Made by a program: the position numbers and the translations under genes
Shown here: positions 34,970 through 46,066 of the stretch, piece by piece
Numbering within the stretch: the first letter of the stretch is position 1
How the letters are laid out: each line of letters begins with the position of its first letter
Notes under the pieces: model-generated
Told to the model about the DNA's origin: nothing
The model's database searches: none
What the model saw: only the letters and a program-made list of their open reading frames with translations
Assembly: GCA_029204225.1 (NCBI GenBank)
Contig: CM055095.1
Coordinates: 11,623,506-11,687,505, forward strand
Direction of reading: 5' to 3'
Source of the DNA: Diphasiastrum complanatum
Lineage: Eukaryota; Streptophyta; Lycopodiopsida; Lycopodiales; Lycopodiaceae
Length of the DNA: 64,000 nt

Positions 34970-36789
34970 TGTGTATCAAGGAAGCAATATAGTTCTAGCA
35001 GTAGCTAGTTCATTCGTGAGAGCACACCTCTCTTACGCCGACGCCTTGATCTATAAAACAGACAGCGCTCAAATGGAATTATTGATGTATACTCGATTTT
35101 GGATAATACAGATGAGTTACAGTTTTCTGTTCAATGTGCACAATCTCTAAATATTGCGATGCTTTTATCAGTATATATATTTCTGTTGTCATTAGACATT
35201 ACCTACTGTTTAGAAATTCATTATCAGATTAGCAATAGCTATCTGTTGTTCGGAGGATGACTGATTACGGTTTGAAGCAGTAGCTTCATCTGACAGATCA
35301 GTTCCATCTTAGCTCAAGCTGGAATCGTCGCTTGAGCCAAACTCGTTGAATTCAAACAGTGACAGAAGAGCGGCCAGATCAACCAAAGATTCCAACAGTG
35401 ATATCAGAGCGTGACACGTTAATCAAACCTGAAAATTCTCAGAGCCGTTTAAGATCTATCACAACAACAATTTATCAACCATGGCTTCTATTCACAGCAT
35501 CCAATCAAAGATATGCACGGTACTTGAAGTAGACGGGTCAAACTTATTGGCCTGGAAAGTGAAGACATCGCTCATCCTAAGAGGAGAAGCATTATGGCAC
35601 CGAAGATATGCCAGCCGTCATAGGCAAAGAACTTTGAGAATAGAAAGAGAAGAACGACAAAGCAGTAGTTGTCATCTCCTCTTCCATCGAAGACAACATC
35701 ACCCTCAACCTTGCAACAATCTCTAACACCAAAGAGATGTGGGATACTAGCTGACAGAAAGACTATCAAGTGTAAGTGGGTCTACAAGCACAAGTGTGGA
35801 CCTGACGGCAATGTATTGAGATACAAAGCCAGGCTAGTTGTGAAAGACTTTTCATAGAAGTATGGCATTGACTATACCGAGCCTTTTCTCTTGTTGTGAA
35901 GCACACATCTCTACGCATATTATTTGCATATGCGGCTGCCTACAATCTGAAGATCCACATTGTAGACGAGAAGACATCATTTCTACATGGTGTACTCGAG
36001 GAAGAGGTCTACATGGACCAGGACTTAGAATCTGCTTTGCACAGGAACACAAATCATGCTACACAATAACACAGACAGAAAATCACTCTCCTCAGCAAGC
36101 TCACATAGCAACTGTATTTCTCAAAATGAAATTACACTATACATATAGTTGTTCACTCAGGCAACCCATGCATGACCCAGGTTGCCGTTGGCGGGACGCG
36201 TGTCCCGTCAACTTGCCTCGTGGCGAGGCCAACTGATCCTTATCCACTAACAAGACCCACTTACAGTCACACAGTGATTCTAACTTTAATTCTAACTCCA
36301 GCCACCAGGTTTCACCTACAAGTCATTTGCTAACTATGCTTGTCGAATGCACAAAGGTGCATAACAAGGAAGCAATATAGTTCTAGAAATAGCTAGTTCA
36401 TTCATGAGAGACAACACCTCTCTTACGCCGATGCACTGATCTGGGAAATAGACAATGCTCAAACAAAATTATTGATGTATACTCGATTTTTGATAATACA
36501 GACGAGTTATAGTTTTCTGTTTAATGTGCGCAATCTCTGAATGTTGTGATGCTTATTCAATTTATCAGTAGATATATTTTCGATGTCATTAGACATTATC
36601 TGTTTCTCATAAATTCATTGTCAGATTAGCAATAGCTATTTGCTATTCAGAGGATGACTGAACGCGGTTTGAAGTAGTAGCTTCATCCGACAGATCGGCT
36701 CCATCTGAGCTTGGAATCGATGTTTGAGCCAGACCCGTTAAATTTGAACAGTGCCAGAAGAGCGGCCGGATCGACCAAAGATTCCAACA
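34970..36789 (+). mobile_element. Deleted Ty1/copia element with two LTRs
   Basis: Direct repeats of about 430 bp (34970-35397 and about 36356-36789) share CAAGGAAGCAATATAGTTCT and end GATTCCAACA. A mutated primer-binding site GATATCAGAGC follows the 5' LTR at 35400. Gag starts with MASIHSIQSKICTVLEVDGS (ATG at 35481) and soon runs out. RT follows at 35750: DRKTIKCKWVYKHKCGPDGN, YKARLVVKDFS, then YNLKIHIVDEKTSFLHGVLE in another frame. Protease, integrase and RNase H are deleted. LTR left ends are approximate. Confidence 0.75.
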
Positions 36790-36799
36790 GAGTAAAGCC

Positions 36800-37612
36800 T
36801 ATAAGGTTTACAACTAAGCAAAATGTGTCACCGTCAAACTTAGAAAGTACCGTAAATAAATTACACGTTGATTATTGCTTATCTAACTCTCTCTCAATAA
36901 TCAACGTTTCACTTGGTCTAAGATCTATGCTATTCATGGAACATACCTCCATGATAGTATCACATTTTAGTATTGACAAGTATATAAGAAAAAAAAACTT
37001 TTTTGTTTACATAACTATTTCTATACCAAGCATAGTTCTAAAAGTCTCAAACTTGTCTTTACTTAAGGCTTTTGTGAATATATCAGCAAGTTGTAACATT
37101 GTAGAGCAATGCGTAACACTAATATTTCATATCGTAACTTTTCACGCACAAAGTGATATTTTACTTCACTATGTTTAGTTCTTGCGTGAAAGACTAAATT
37201 TTTGGCCAATGGTATCCCGCTTTGGCTATCACTGAAGATAATAGTAGGGTGTGCTTGCTTTATACCAATGTCACTCAACAATCTTCGCAGCCATACAGCT
37301 TCTTGAGTAGCAGAACTTAATGCTTTATACTCAGCTTCTTTCGATGAAAGAGAAATAGTGTCCTGCTTCTTACTAGACTCATGAAAAACAACCATTTTCA
37401 AAATGGAAAGCATATCCAGTAGTTGACTTTCTATCATCTACATTGCCAGCCCAATCAGCATCAACGTAACCTTGTAATCCAGGTAAATTGTTTTGCTTTC
37501 CGTAAACCAAGCCAAGGTTGGGTGTGCCCTTCACGTAACTCAAGATCCTTTTCACTACTTTCCAATGATCCACAGTAGGTGATGACATGAATTGACCAAT
37601 CAAGCTCACAAC
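36800..37612 (-). mobile_element. Ty1/copia RT end and RNase H, minus strand
   Basis: Reads MSSPTVDHWKVVKRILSYVK, DADWAGNVDDRKSTTGYAF, then after a frame change SSKKQDTISLSSKEAEYKAL, FSDSQSGIPLAKNLVFHART, HSEVKYHFVREKL, and a tail ADIFTKALSKDKFETFRTML at ~37080. It adjoins the 3' LTR of the plus-strand element at 36789 but has the opposite direction, so it is a separate insertion. Confidence 0.8.
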
Positions 37613-37624
37613 CCAGTAGTCGTA

Positions 37625-39160
37625 AGATAAATGTTGGAACTAAATCTAATCATGTGATGGCTATTCTATAGTTCAGTTGTAGTGTAGCGGTAGACCGATT
37701 CATCCACTTTCTAAGATCTACATAAAAACTTACAAATAAGAGTATAAAAGAAAAGAGCATACAAAAGGAAGAACACCAAGGCTTCCCAATTGGTGCTTGG
37801 AAACTAAACAACAAATTAATTAAGCTTGTTAAGGCTTCCCATCTAACAAGCTAACTAACTAAACCAGAGCTTGCTAAGGCTTACCGAACTAGCAAACCTA
37901 TTACTCTTAATCCTAACTAACACCCAAAGGGAAATGATAATAATGATTGCGGCTAACTAAGCAATAAATCAACAAAAGCATGCCACAATGAAAAGCCTAT
38001 GAAAAGGAGACAAGAGGAGGCCCGAGCACCTTCCCTCAAGCTATTCACTTTCCAAAGGGAACACAAGGAAATAACAAAATAATCACAAGATGGCAATTTA
38101 GCATAATCTCAATGTGTTATTTACAAGGGAAATGCCTCTCTTCTTATAGCAAGAGGGCCTTCCATAAGTTTTCCACTAACTTATGAGATTAGCCTTCTAA
38201 CTTGTCATTCTAAGACTTACAACTTCTAACTTAGAAAACTTGATTCTCTAAACTTAGAACTTAAGTTAACTTAAAATCTTTTATTTCTAAGCTTAATAAG
38301 TTCCATAACCTAAGTCTAATCTTAAGTGTAGAACTTATTTTCTACTCATGGTCTTATAACACACATGCCATGGTAGAAATTTATTAATAAGTACTCACAC
38401 GTGGACTTACAATACACATGCCACGGTGTTTTATTTTTTTTTTTTATCTTTTCGTTGCTAACATTATTCCCAATCTATTTATTGGATTGGTGGTCCCACA
38501 CCAATCAAAGCTTTTTCATCCTGGATCGTTTGAGCTTCGTGGAGGCGAGATTGTTGTTGGCGTGTTTGGTAAATCTTTGTGCTGATTCTCTCCATCATCT
38601 ACTAGCGTACTTTGGTAAGGAAGGGCCTTGGGGTATAGTAAGGTAGCATACCTTACATAAATCCATGGGTCTTTCAATCATATCAACTTCATAGATATTT
38701 TGTAGGATAGTGTCTTCTAATAACCAACAACTTTTCTATTTTGTACTGACTTTGATATAAATAGGGCTCATGTAGCTCTTCATAATAATCTATGAGACCA
38801 TAGAAAATTCTGAAATTGTGTAAGTTTCATCCTGTAGGTGCTCAACTTTTTTGAAGTTACATGTAAACCAATGTATTGGTTATTTATAAATTCATAACAC
38901 GCTACTTTGTGAAATTTTTTGACCAAGTTCTAGGCCAAGATAGTAGTTAGAATACCATCTTTAAAATTCTGAGATTATCTCATTGTGAGATATATTCTTA
39001 TCAAATTCAAATAGTTCAATTATTGTGTTAATTTTTTCTTCAATGTGCTAATTTTTTAAAACTATCACAGTTGCGAAGTTTTAAAACAACATGTTTTGGT
39101 TAAGAGTTCTACAAAGCATTGATCTTCAAAAACCTACTTTCCTTAAACAATGCAGCATAT
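37625..39160. other. No supported gene
   Basis: AT-rich. The stretch 37780-37910 has repeated words around AAGCTTGTTAAGGCTTCCC and GAGCTTGCTAAGGCTTACC, suggesting LTR-like DNA. The 81-codon frame at 38401-38646 is rich in Phe and Leu, but I see no motif in it. Confidence 0.5.
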
Positions 39161-39164
39161 CCAT

Positions 39165-39294
39165 CTTGGGTTCCAAGGGGGGCTTGAATCTGGGACCAGA
39201 GGAACTTTGGATGCCAAGCTAACCAATTGAGCCAACCCGGGACTAGAGGAACTTTGGATGCCAAGCTAACCAATTGAGCCAACCCTCTCGAATA
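39165..39294 (-). mobile_element. tRNA-derived SINE head with duplicated 5' part
   Basis: On the minus strand GGGTTGGCTCAATTGGTTAG matches a tRNA A-box region and AGATTCAAGCC (~39182-39192) a B box. The 47 bp head occurs twice in tandem (39239-39285 and 39192-39238) with one base difference. The body and tail are not defined. Anticodon and acceptor stems are not tRNA-like, so this is not a functional tRNA gene. Confidence 0.55.
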
Positions 39295-39326
39295 AAAGAT
39301 GCAATACATAGAAGGAAACGTACTGT

Positions 39327-39460
39327 GGAAGGGACTGGGCACAAGTCATTTTGCCCGATTCGGCTTTCCAAATTTTTTTTAGCCTCGCCCCAAAAATTCC
39401 AAACATCCTTACCGAGCAGAATGGCCTGTGCCCCCGGCCCCTTCCATTGCGTAATGGATA
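39327..39460. repeat. Imperfect palindrome, about 55 bp arms
   Basis: GGAAGGGACTGGGCACAAG (39329) with the following TCATTTTGC faces the complement of GGCCTGTGCCCCCGGCCCCTTCC at 39423-39448; the inner part GGCTTTCCAAATTTTTTTT faces CCAAAAATTCCAAACATCC. It could be a small MITE. Target duplication was not assigned. Confidence 0.45.
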
Positions 39461-39599
39461 CCTTAAATTTTTTCACATGTACATTACGCAGCATAATAGG
39501 CAGTTTGACTTTGACCAACCACTATGAACGTGCCACATGGCAATTGTATAGATGTTGTACAGACTGGCAACAAAAAAGTGCAAAATCTGCGTTTGAAAA

Positions 39600-40240
39600 A
39601 TAGCACCTATTTTTTGCTTTTTAATCCGTTTAAAAGTGGGCATAATATTCACAAGGTATCCATTACTGAGGTAACACAAGCACTAATAAATTAGTATCAC
39701 TATGATAATTTAGTATCACAAATAATAATAAAAAAGATCTACAGGTATGTTTAGCCTGCAGGTCACATGTATAAGCAGATGACATTAACTCTAGACCACT
39801 CAACATCAGCTACAATGATTTCAGATCTATGTAATATGCAGGCTGTGTATGGTTAAACTAGAAGGGAACATTCATAATTTATTTATACAAATCTATATGC
39901 CAACATCCAAGATCATACATATCCTGTGATACCAAATACATTATGGGTATAGAAATTTACATCATAATGTGGCCAGCAGCAACTGACCACAAGATTATGA
40001 CACCAATAAGTGCCACCTTTCCCAAAAAAGCTACATTCAATGAAGCATATGCTTATGATCTTCAACTAAGCTCTCTGCTCAACTTCTATATGTGAAAGCT
40101 TTCAAATAAATCAACATGAGAAATACATACACTCAGTTTCTTAGACTATCATTTACATTTTCTTCATGTAGAAAACATTAAAGATTACTAATTTCTGTTT
40201 AGTTTCCCTCGGCATTGTTAGAATATATCACTAACATCTG
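39600..40240. other. Downstream region of the DOMON/b561 gene
   Basis: No supported coding. It probably contains the 3' UTR and transcription end of the minus-strand gene that stops at 40245. Minus-strand AATAAA-like words are possible in this AT-rich DNA, but none is decisive. Confidence 0.35.
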
Positions 40241-40244
40241 CACT

Positions 40245-42395
40245 TTATGGGCTCAACCTTTTGGATGAACTATGAGCATTGCCATTATAGTTGCCATTTC
40301 TTGAACCGTTATGAAAACCGTTTGTTACAGTACTCTGGCCAGCAGCTTTGACAGGATCGCTTGATTTTTTACTTCTGTGGAAGTAAGCTACCCATGTTAT
40401 GACCTCCAAGATCAAACTAACAGCTCCCAAGGCGATTAAAATACCCAGATATGCATTGCGCCAAGAGCTCTTTGGCTGTAGAATATGAAGCCCTTCGAAT
40501 ATGTTTACAATGGCCAAAATGATTGTTGTGTAACCTAGTGTATGGTGAAAGACATTCCAGTAAGTTCGAACTTTGTGATCCTTTTGAGGCCGCATCAACA
40601 GCGAAAGAACCTGAATTGCAAAATCGATATAAGACATCGATAAAGGTGATCAAACCAATCAGCTAGGTGATCCTTTTAACAATCGTGCTTGCTGTAAAGA
40701 GAAGAACTATTATTGGATATCACTATTATATAAAAGGACAATATTTATGGAAAAACTACAGCATAGCTAGTAAGACTAGGGACTATTTCTTTTGGGTTTG
40801 AGTGCAGCAACCTGTAAGGTCGCAAATGAGAATACACTGATGCCAATGTTCCGATGCGTATGGTAAACAACTCCCTTGGAATAACTTCCAAGCCGAAGCC
40901 CAGTAGCCCAGCCAGCAACTCCAATAATGTAACCTGAACTTTGACAAAAAACATGTATATAGAACCATGCAGGATCTGCAACTTCAAAAGGGCGAAGATA
41001 ACGAGCAGCGATCACGCCAAGGGGAAGTAAGATTCCCCATCCAACAACATTGATGATGCCATGCCTCTGCAAGGGAAAAATACAGAATTAATCTCTCAAA
41101 ACATTTCCAACTGGCTACCCAAGAATAAATAACTTGGCAAAGCCATGAACAGTATTTCTCCATAACTCAGTCCCGCCCAGAACGAAGTTAATGGAAAGTA
41201 ATCAAATTAGAAGAACGATACTCAATTACGCAAGGATAAAGGAAGCAAGTGGCAAACCAAAGGGAGACTTATAGGTAATCTGTCTGTAATTGAACACGGA
41301 TTTTATGGATAGTTCTAGCTCTGCAACATTAACAATGAAGACGTTGCAAACATCGCAATTTGGAAATGAGTTTGCAGAAGCACAGAGCAAAGCAACTATT
41401 TGTTTAATATGAGAATAGGATTGTTACGATACGGTCTTATTTGCTTTGAAGCCTGATACAATTATGTCTTCTAAAATGGCTGGTACAGCAGAAGATACGA
41501 AAAAGGAAATTGTGGAAGGGGTTATTTATATTATCTATAAACGTTTGGTGATGCTTTGCAAGTTATCTTATGTGCAATATGCATAATAACGCAGTGACCG
41601 CTTTTACCTTCTTGGAACAAAGGTTAAGGGCTCGATTTGTCACAAAAAGGCTAACAAACATCAAAATTGCAGAATACACTGTGTTTAATATTTCAGACAT
41701 TGAAGGAAGAAACTGAGTAGATCGATGCCAAGAGAGTGTTGCGAGTATAATTGACATGTACTTACGTTCTTAAGACGTTGATAAGGAGCTTGAACAGTCG
41801 CGACAGTCCCACTGGCCATATCTACCTTAAGAATACCTTGATCGGTAGGAGAATGAGGTTGTGGCTTGAAAGCAGTTATGCCAGGCCCTCTGTTCCACAC
41901 ATGATTCAGAACCGTCTGGTTAGGCTGAAGCTGTAGCACTGCAAAGATCTTCATGAAACTGCCTGATATCTCCACAGCTCGATCCAACACCGTAAGATCA
42001 ACTGGACTACAAGACGGAAGAGTACCAGAAAGAGTTGTCTCCGTCAATTTGTACTGAAGTAGGTTGCTGCCATTAGAGGCCGAGAAGGCAACTAAAACAT
42101 CTGATCCGTTCATGACAGGAGCTGGACCCAGATTTATTCCCCATCCCACCCATCCAGAGGCAGAGGGCGCAGAAGCGGAGAAGGCCACCTCCAAAGTATT
42201 GTTCTCTGGAAACAAGGACCAAGCTAGAGATGCTCCTAGACTGCCAAGGTCTCGACATGTACCGAATGACTTTTGGTTCCGATTGAAGGTGAGAGAGCGT
42301 GCACAGGATTGTGCCAAGGATGGGGCACAATTAATTGCTAAGAAAACGGAACAGAAAAAAATATATGCAGCAGCTCTGCTTGAATAATTATCCAT
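40245..42395 (-). CDS. Cytochrome b561 and DOMON domain-containing protein, complete three-exon gene
   Basis: Exons are 42395-41766, 41066-40812 and 40610-40245. All junctions are GT-AG (GTAAGT donor at 41765, TTGCAG acceptor at 41067, GTTGCT donor at 40811, TTCAG acceptor at 40611) and in phase 0, giving 416 residues. Residues ~1-29 form a signal peptide (hydrophobic [18 protein letters not shown]). A DOMON domain follows at ~50-165 ([20 protein letters not shown]). Exons 2-3 give a b561 core of about five membrane helices with four heme-ligand histidines expected at H212 ([12 protein letters not shown]), H248 ([12 protein letters not shown]), H281 ([11 protein letters not shown]) and H317/318 (NVFHHTLGY). 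The tail (~375-416) is Asn/Gly/Ser-rich. Known members of this plant family sit in the plasma membrane or cell surface and pass electrons from cytosolic ascorbate outward; AIR12 is the related DOMON-only protein. Length and domain order are normal, with no stops or shifts, so it is probably functional. Confidence 0.93.
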
Positions 42396-43160
42396 CGAAA
42401 CAAGCAGCCTACTTGGAATTATTGATTTATGCTATTCAACTTCCACAGAAGTAAGTGTGAGGATCAACAAAGTCTTGGATTTCAAAGCCTGCTTTCAGAA
42501 ACGAGCCTATATCACTCCAATTCAAGGAATAATCAGTTCTGATGGGCTACTTTTCAAACTGGATTATCACAGAAGCTCAAGCTAAAAGGCGATAGGACCT
42601 CTGGTGTAGTGGTGTAGGTTGGGTTTTCCTGCCCAGGTCGATCCCCGGGCCAAAGGCCTGTGTAGGAATTTTAAGAAGGTGAGATGCCAAAGCTCTGTCA
42701 CGTTCGAAGAGCTAAATCCAGACAGAGAAGTGACAATGCCAGGCTTCAGAATGCCTTCAACACACTTACTCGCATTACTGCGCCGCCAGCAGCAAAGGCA
42801 GCGGAGAGTATTTCTCACCAATTTCTTGAGGAAACACCCAACTCTACCACTCAATCTCGAGCTGAACTAATTTGTGTATCAGAGCTGCCGAATTTAGCTT
42901 TAACAGAAATATGATCCGCACTAGTAATCCGCGTGTGGGCTCTAAACAAGTACAAAAGTGAAGCTGCCCATCAATACTGTCAGATCGCTTGTAAGGAAAC
43001 GAAAATGCAAGTGCGGAAAAACAAAGCAAACGGACAGGGGAATGAAAGCATGAAGGCATCAGCAGCACTCCTTTATTTATGCAATGCTACGATCCCACCC
43101 ACCCTCCTCGACTCCTCCTCCTCCCTCTCGCTCGCTCGCTCGCACCGCCATGGCAAGACC
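42396..43160 (-). promoter_or_regulatory. Upstream region of the DOMON/b561 gene
   Basis: This 750 bp region precedes the minus-strand ATG. Around 43095-43145 the plus strand is CT-rich with repeated CTCGCTCGCTCG (GA-rich on the gene strand), a composition common in plant 5' UTRs and GAGA-type promoters. A SINE head lies at 42595-42660. The transcription start is not determined. Confidence 0.3.
42595..42660 (+). mobile_element. tRNA-derived SINE head
   Basis: GGACCTCTGGTGTAGTGGTG then TAGGTTGGG carries an A-box pattern, and AGGTCGATCCCC (42635-42646) a B box about 30 bp on. The sequence does not close into a tRNA cloverleaf. Body and tail extend to the right without a clear limit. Confidence 0.5.
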
Positions 43161-46066
43161 ACAAACATACATAAGAAATAAAAGGAGGCGGAAAGGAGGC
43201 TCTCGAGCACCGAGGCATCTCGCTCCCCAACACTCGATCGCCTATACATGTCCCGCTCCCAGACTGAGGGCGTGCGTGTAGGCCACTTGTTCCAATCTTG
43301 AGGATGGTATGTCGGATCGTACGATAGGGAAAGTCGTACGTGGGACCCACACGTAGGAGTATATTCATTTTGTCTGAGAAATGGACTTAAGACCCCTTTG
43401 GAACTGGAAAGGCCCTGCCCCCCCTGCGACTTGCGACCTGGCCGCTGGGCCAACGACCTCCACTAATGGGCCGGGGAGTCAGGCCGTTTCAGATCATAGG
43501 CCCACCAAAGTCACGCTAGGCACATGTGATGATATTACAGGTGTCGGTCCCGTCCTTGGAGCTTCAATAGTGGGTTAAGATTTCTTTTTATTTTGCTTCA
43601 CATGAAAGACTACGACTTCAATGCACTACCACAAAAGGAAATTAAAATTTTGGCAAGATTCATTACAAAACAGTTTTCACACATTGACGTACTTGTGTTT
43701 TGGTTTTAATTCAAATGACATAGGTAAATGTGATTTTTTTTTATTCCCTGGTTTTTGTGAGTACGACATCTGGCATTTAAAAATGAATTGCCTTTTTTTC
43801 TACATTTTTGGCTACCTATTGCTTTTTCTTTTTCTTGACATTTTGTTAAAATATTTTCCTTTTCGGATTTGGGGGTGCTTCAATATGGAGAGTCTGACAC
43901 CTGGGTTTTGATTACCACTAGTACCACCCCCTAGAAACAGAACCATAGATCCAACTCCAGCAATTCTAGAAAGAGAGTTATTAAACCGCCTAGCTCTGAT
44001 GACATTAATCAGGAGGAGTCATATGATATATAGATCCTATTCGAAGATCATAAGAATGTGGCGAACAAGAGTACATTGATGCATACTAACAAGGATGGGT
44101 ACCAAAACCATATCCAAGAAACCCAAGAGGTATTGATGGATATATTCCATTGGGAAAGAGGCATGTCAGGCTGTGTCTCTGAGGAAGATATCGAGAACAA
44201 GGGGCCTGAACTAGAAATTAGGGAGGAAATAAGGAATACTATACCTTCAACCTTGGATAAACCCTATGATATGGGAAGGATATTCGATGTGGTAGGCGCA
44301 GATCTTCCATTTCTACCATGGAATTCAAACATGCACCAAAATCACCCATATCAGTTGAGAGATTTGAATAGTTTAGCCTCTTCTTCCATATGTCATGATA
44401 GGGTTACCACGCATGGTGAATACCCAGACAACAAGGTGGATGTTGGATAGATGTGGTAAGGTGACAACAATACACCCTTATCCCTGATTTCACATGGGGG
44501 AGTCGAGGGGTGGTATAAGTTTGACTTTACTTTGCCGATATGGTTTTGTTATATTTTCTTTATTGGTCAACATTCTATCTTGTTTTAAAATACCACTAAA
44601 AAAAAAAATTGTTTCAGTATGGGATTCGTTAATACTACATGTGAGATTCATAGACACTATAAATGGTGATCTACATATATCTAGGTTGACTTGACTCCAT
44701 TCACTCACGCTGCATTGCATCATGTAGGTACAATGTGCTTGGTCATTTGATTGCAAGACCGTTGTCTCATGCATCCATACCCCTACATTCTGCATATACT
44801 TTGAGCTGCATAGGGCATTACATATTTTCTCCTATGGGCATGAGTATTTGATCAGAAGCATAAAAGAGAGGGTAAGAGAGGAAAAAGTGGGAACAGAAAC
44901 AATGTAGTGGGGTGGGGAGTGACTCCATCGCCCAATAGATAAGGCATGATTGACTAGACAGTTGGAAAATTTCAGAACGTGATGGGAAAAAAAATTGAGA
45001 GTCTCCACATGATGGTTACATGCAGTGAGATAACAAGCTTGAAACATCACTACTTCTTTGAGTAGTAAACCATTTGAGACAGTTATTGAAGGTTATTTAT
45101 GCTTTGTACATAAAGTAGAATCAGATGGGATGGATGATCTGCAATGAATGTATACATTTGAATTAGTACCACCTACTGATATCAGACAACTAACAAGATT
45201 CTTCTCCATATCCACTGATCGGGAACCATCTTTCATAAGGGCCCTACTAAAACAGAAAAAAAAAGAAAAAGAAAAAAGAGAAAAAAGAAAAAGACTTCAA
45301 CTGTATCTATCAGATCTCGAACCAATTTGTGAGGACGAGTGACGCCTCGCACATCCATAAGAGGTGAGGACGATTTTCCTAATTGATTCCATAGACTAGT
45401 GGAAAAGCAGTACTTCCTAGCATCTTGTGTATTGGATCTTAGGACAGTAACTACTGTCAGAATATAGGGCTTGAGAGAAGAGTCAGTATAGAGAGGAGAC
45501 TAGATGGCTATTCCCTGTTGAATCAGTTCTTAGAGAGTATAAGTTGAATGTCTAAACAAAAACAGAATTGGTAATCACCAGTCTGGACCACTTTGAGAGT
45601 TGGGGCATCAAAGACTCATTGCATATGCATTCACACACACATCAATAACATAGTCTTAGACACAATACCGATGACTTGCATCCATATCATCCCATCTCCA
45701 ATCTTGAGATTTGCATTTGCATATCCCTCTATGCATGGGTCCGAAAGTGGGCATTGCCTTACATCTGATGGAACTGGGAGCATTTGCCATTTAGGCCACA
45801 AGTGGGTTTTTGCAGGTATGAAGACACCAAATTGTTCAAAGATGCTGTGGCCAAATCCAATCCGGTTGCAGATGGATCCTAAGGGCTAAATCGATGGCCT
45901 TTGGGTAGGAAGCTGTTGAAGACATCCTACCAACTCACTATGGTTAGCATCACCTAGCAAGGGTGCTGAGCCCACTAAACTTGATCCACCACCAGGAGCT
46001 GGTCTGCGAAACCAGAAACTTTGGGTCCGTCGTATGGGGACCATACTACCTAGTGGTAGTCGCCAA
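43160..46066. other. No firmly supported gene
   Basis: Short frames exist at 43621-43911, 44058-44450 and 45148-45342. The one at 44058-44450 (130 codons; DLPFLPWNSNMHQNHPYQLR) has even composition but no recognised domain and no splice partner. 43380-43520 is GC-rich. 45255-45300 is a Lys/Glu-coding A/G run. Confidence 0.45.

Noticed and set aside
35397-36800. Minus-strand copia at 36800-37612 and LTR at 36356-36789 as one element
   Set aside because: The LTR pair brackets plus-strand PBS, gag and RT, so its direction is opposite; adjacency to the minus-strand RNase H is likely coincidence.
43073-43453. 126-codon minus-strand frame upstream of the DOMON/b561 gene
   Set aside because: It is caused by GC- and CT-rich promoter-type sequence; no domain, and the composition follows the repeat.
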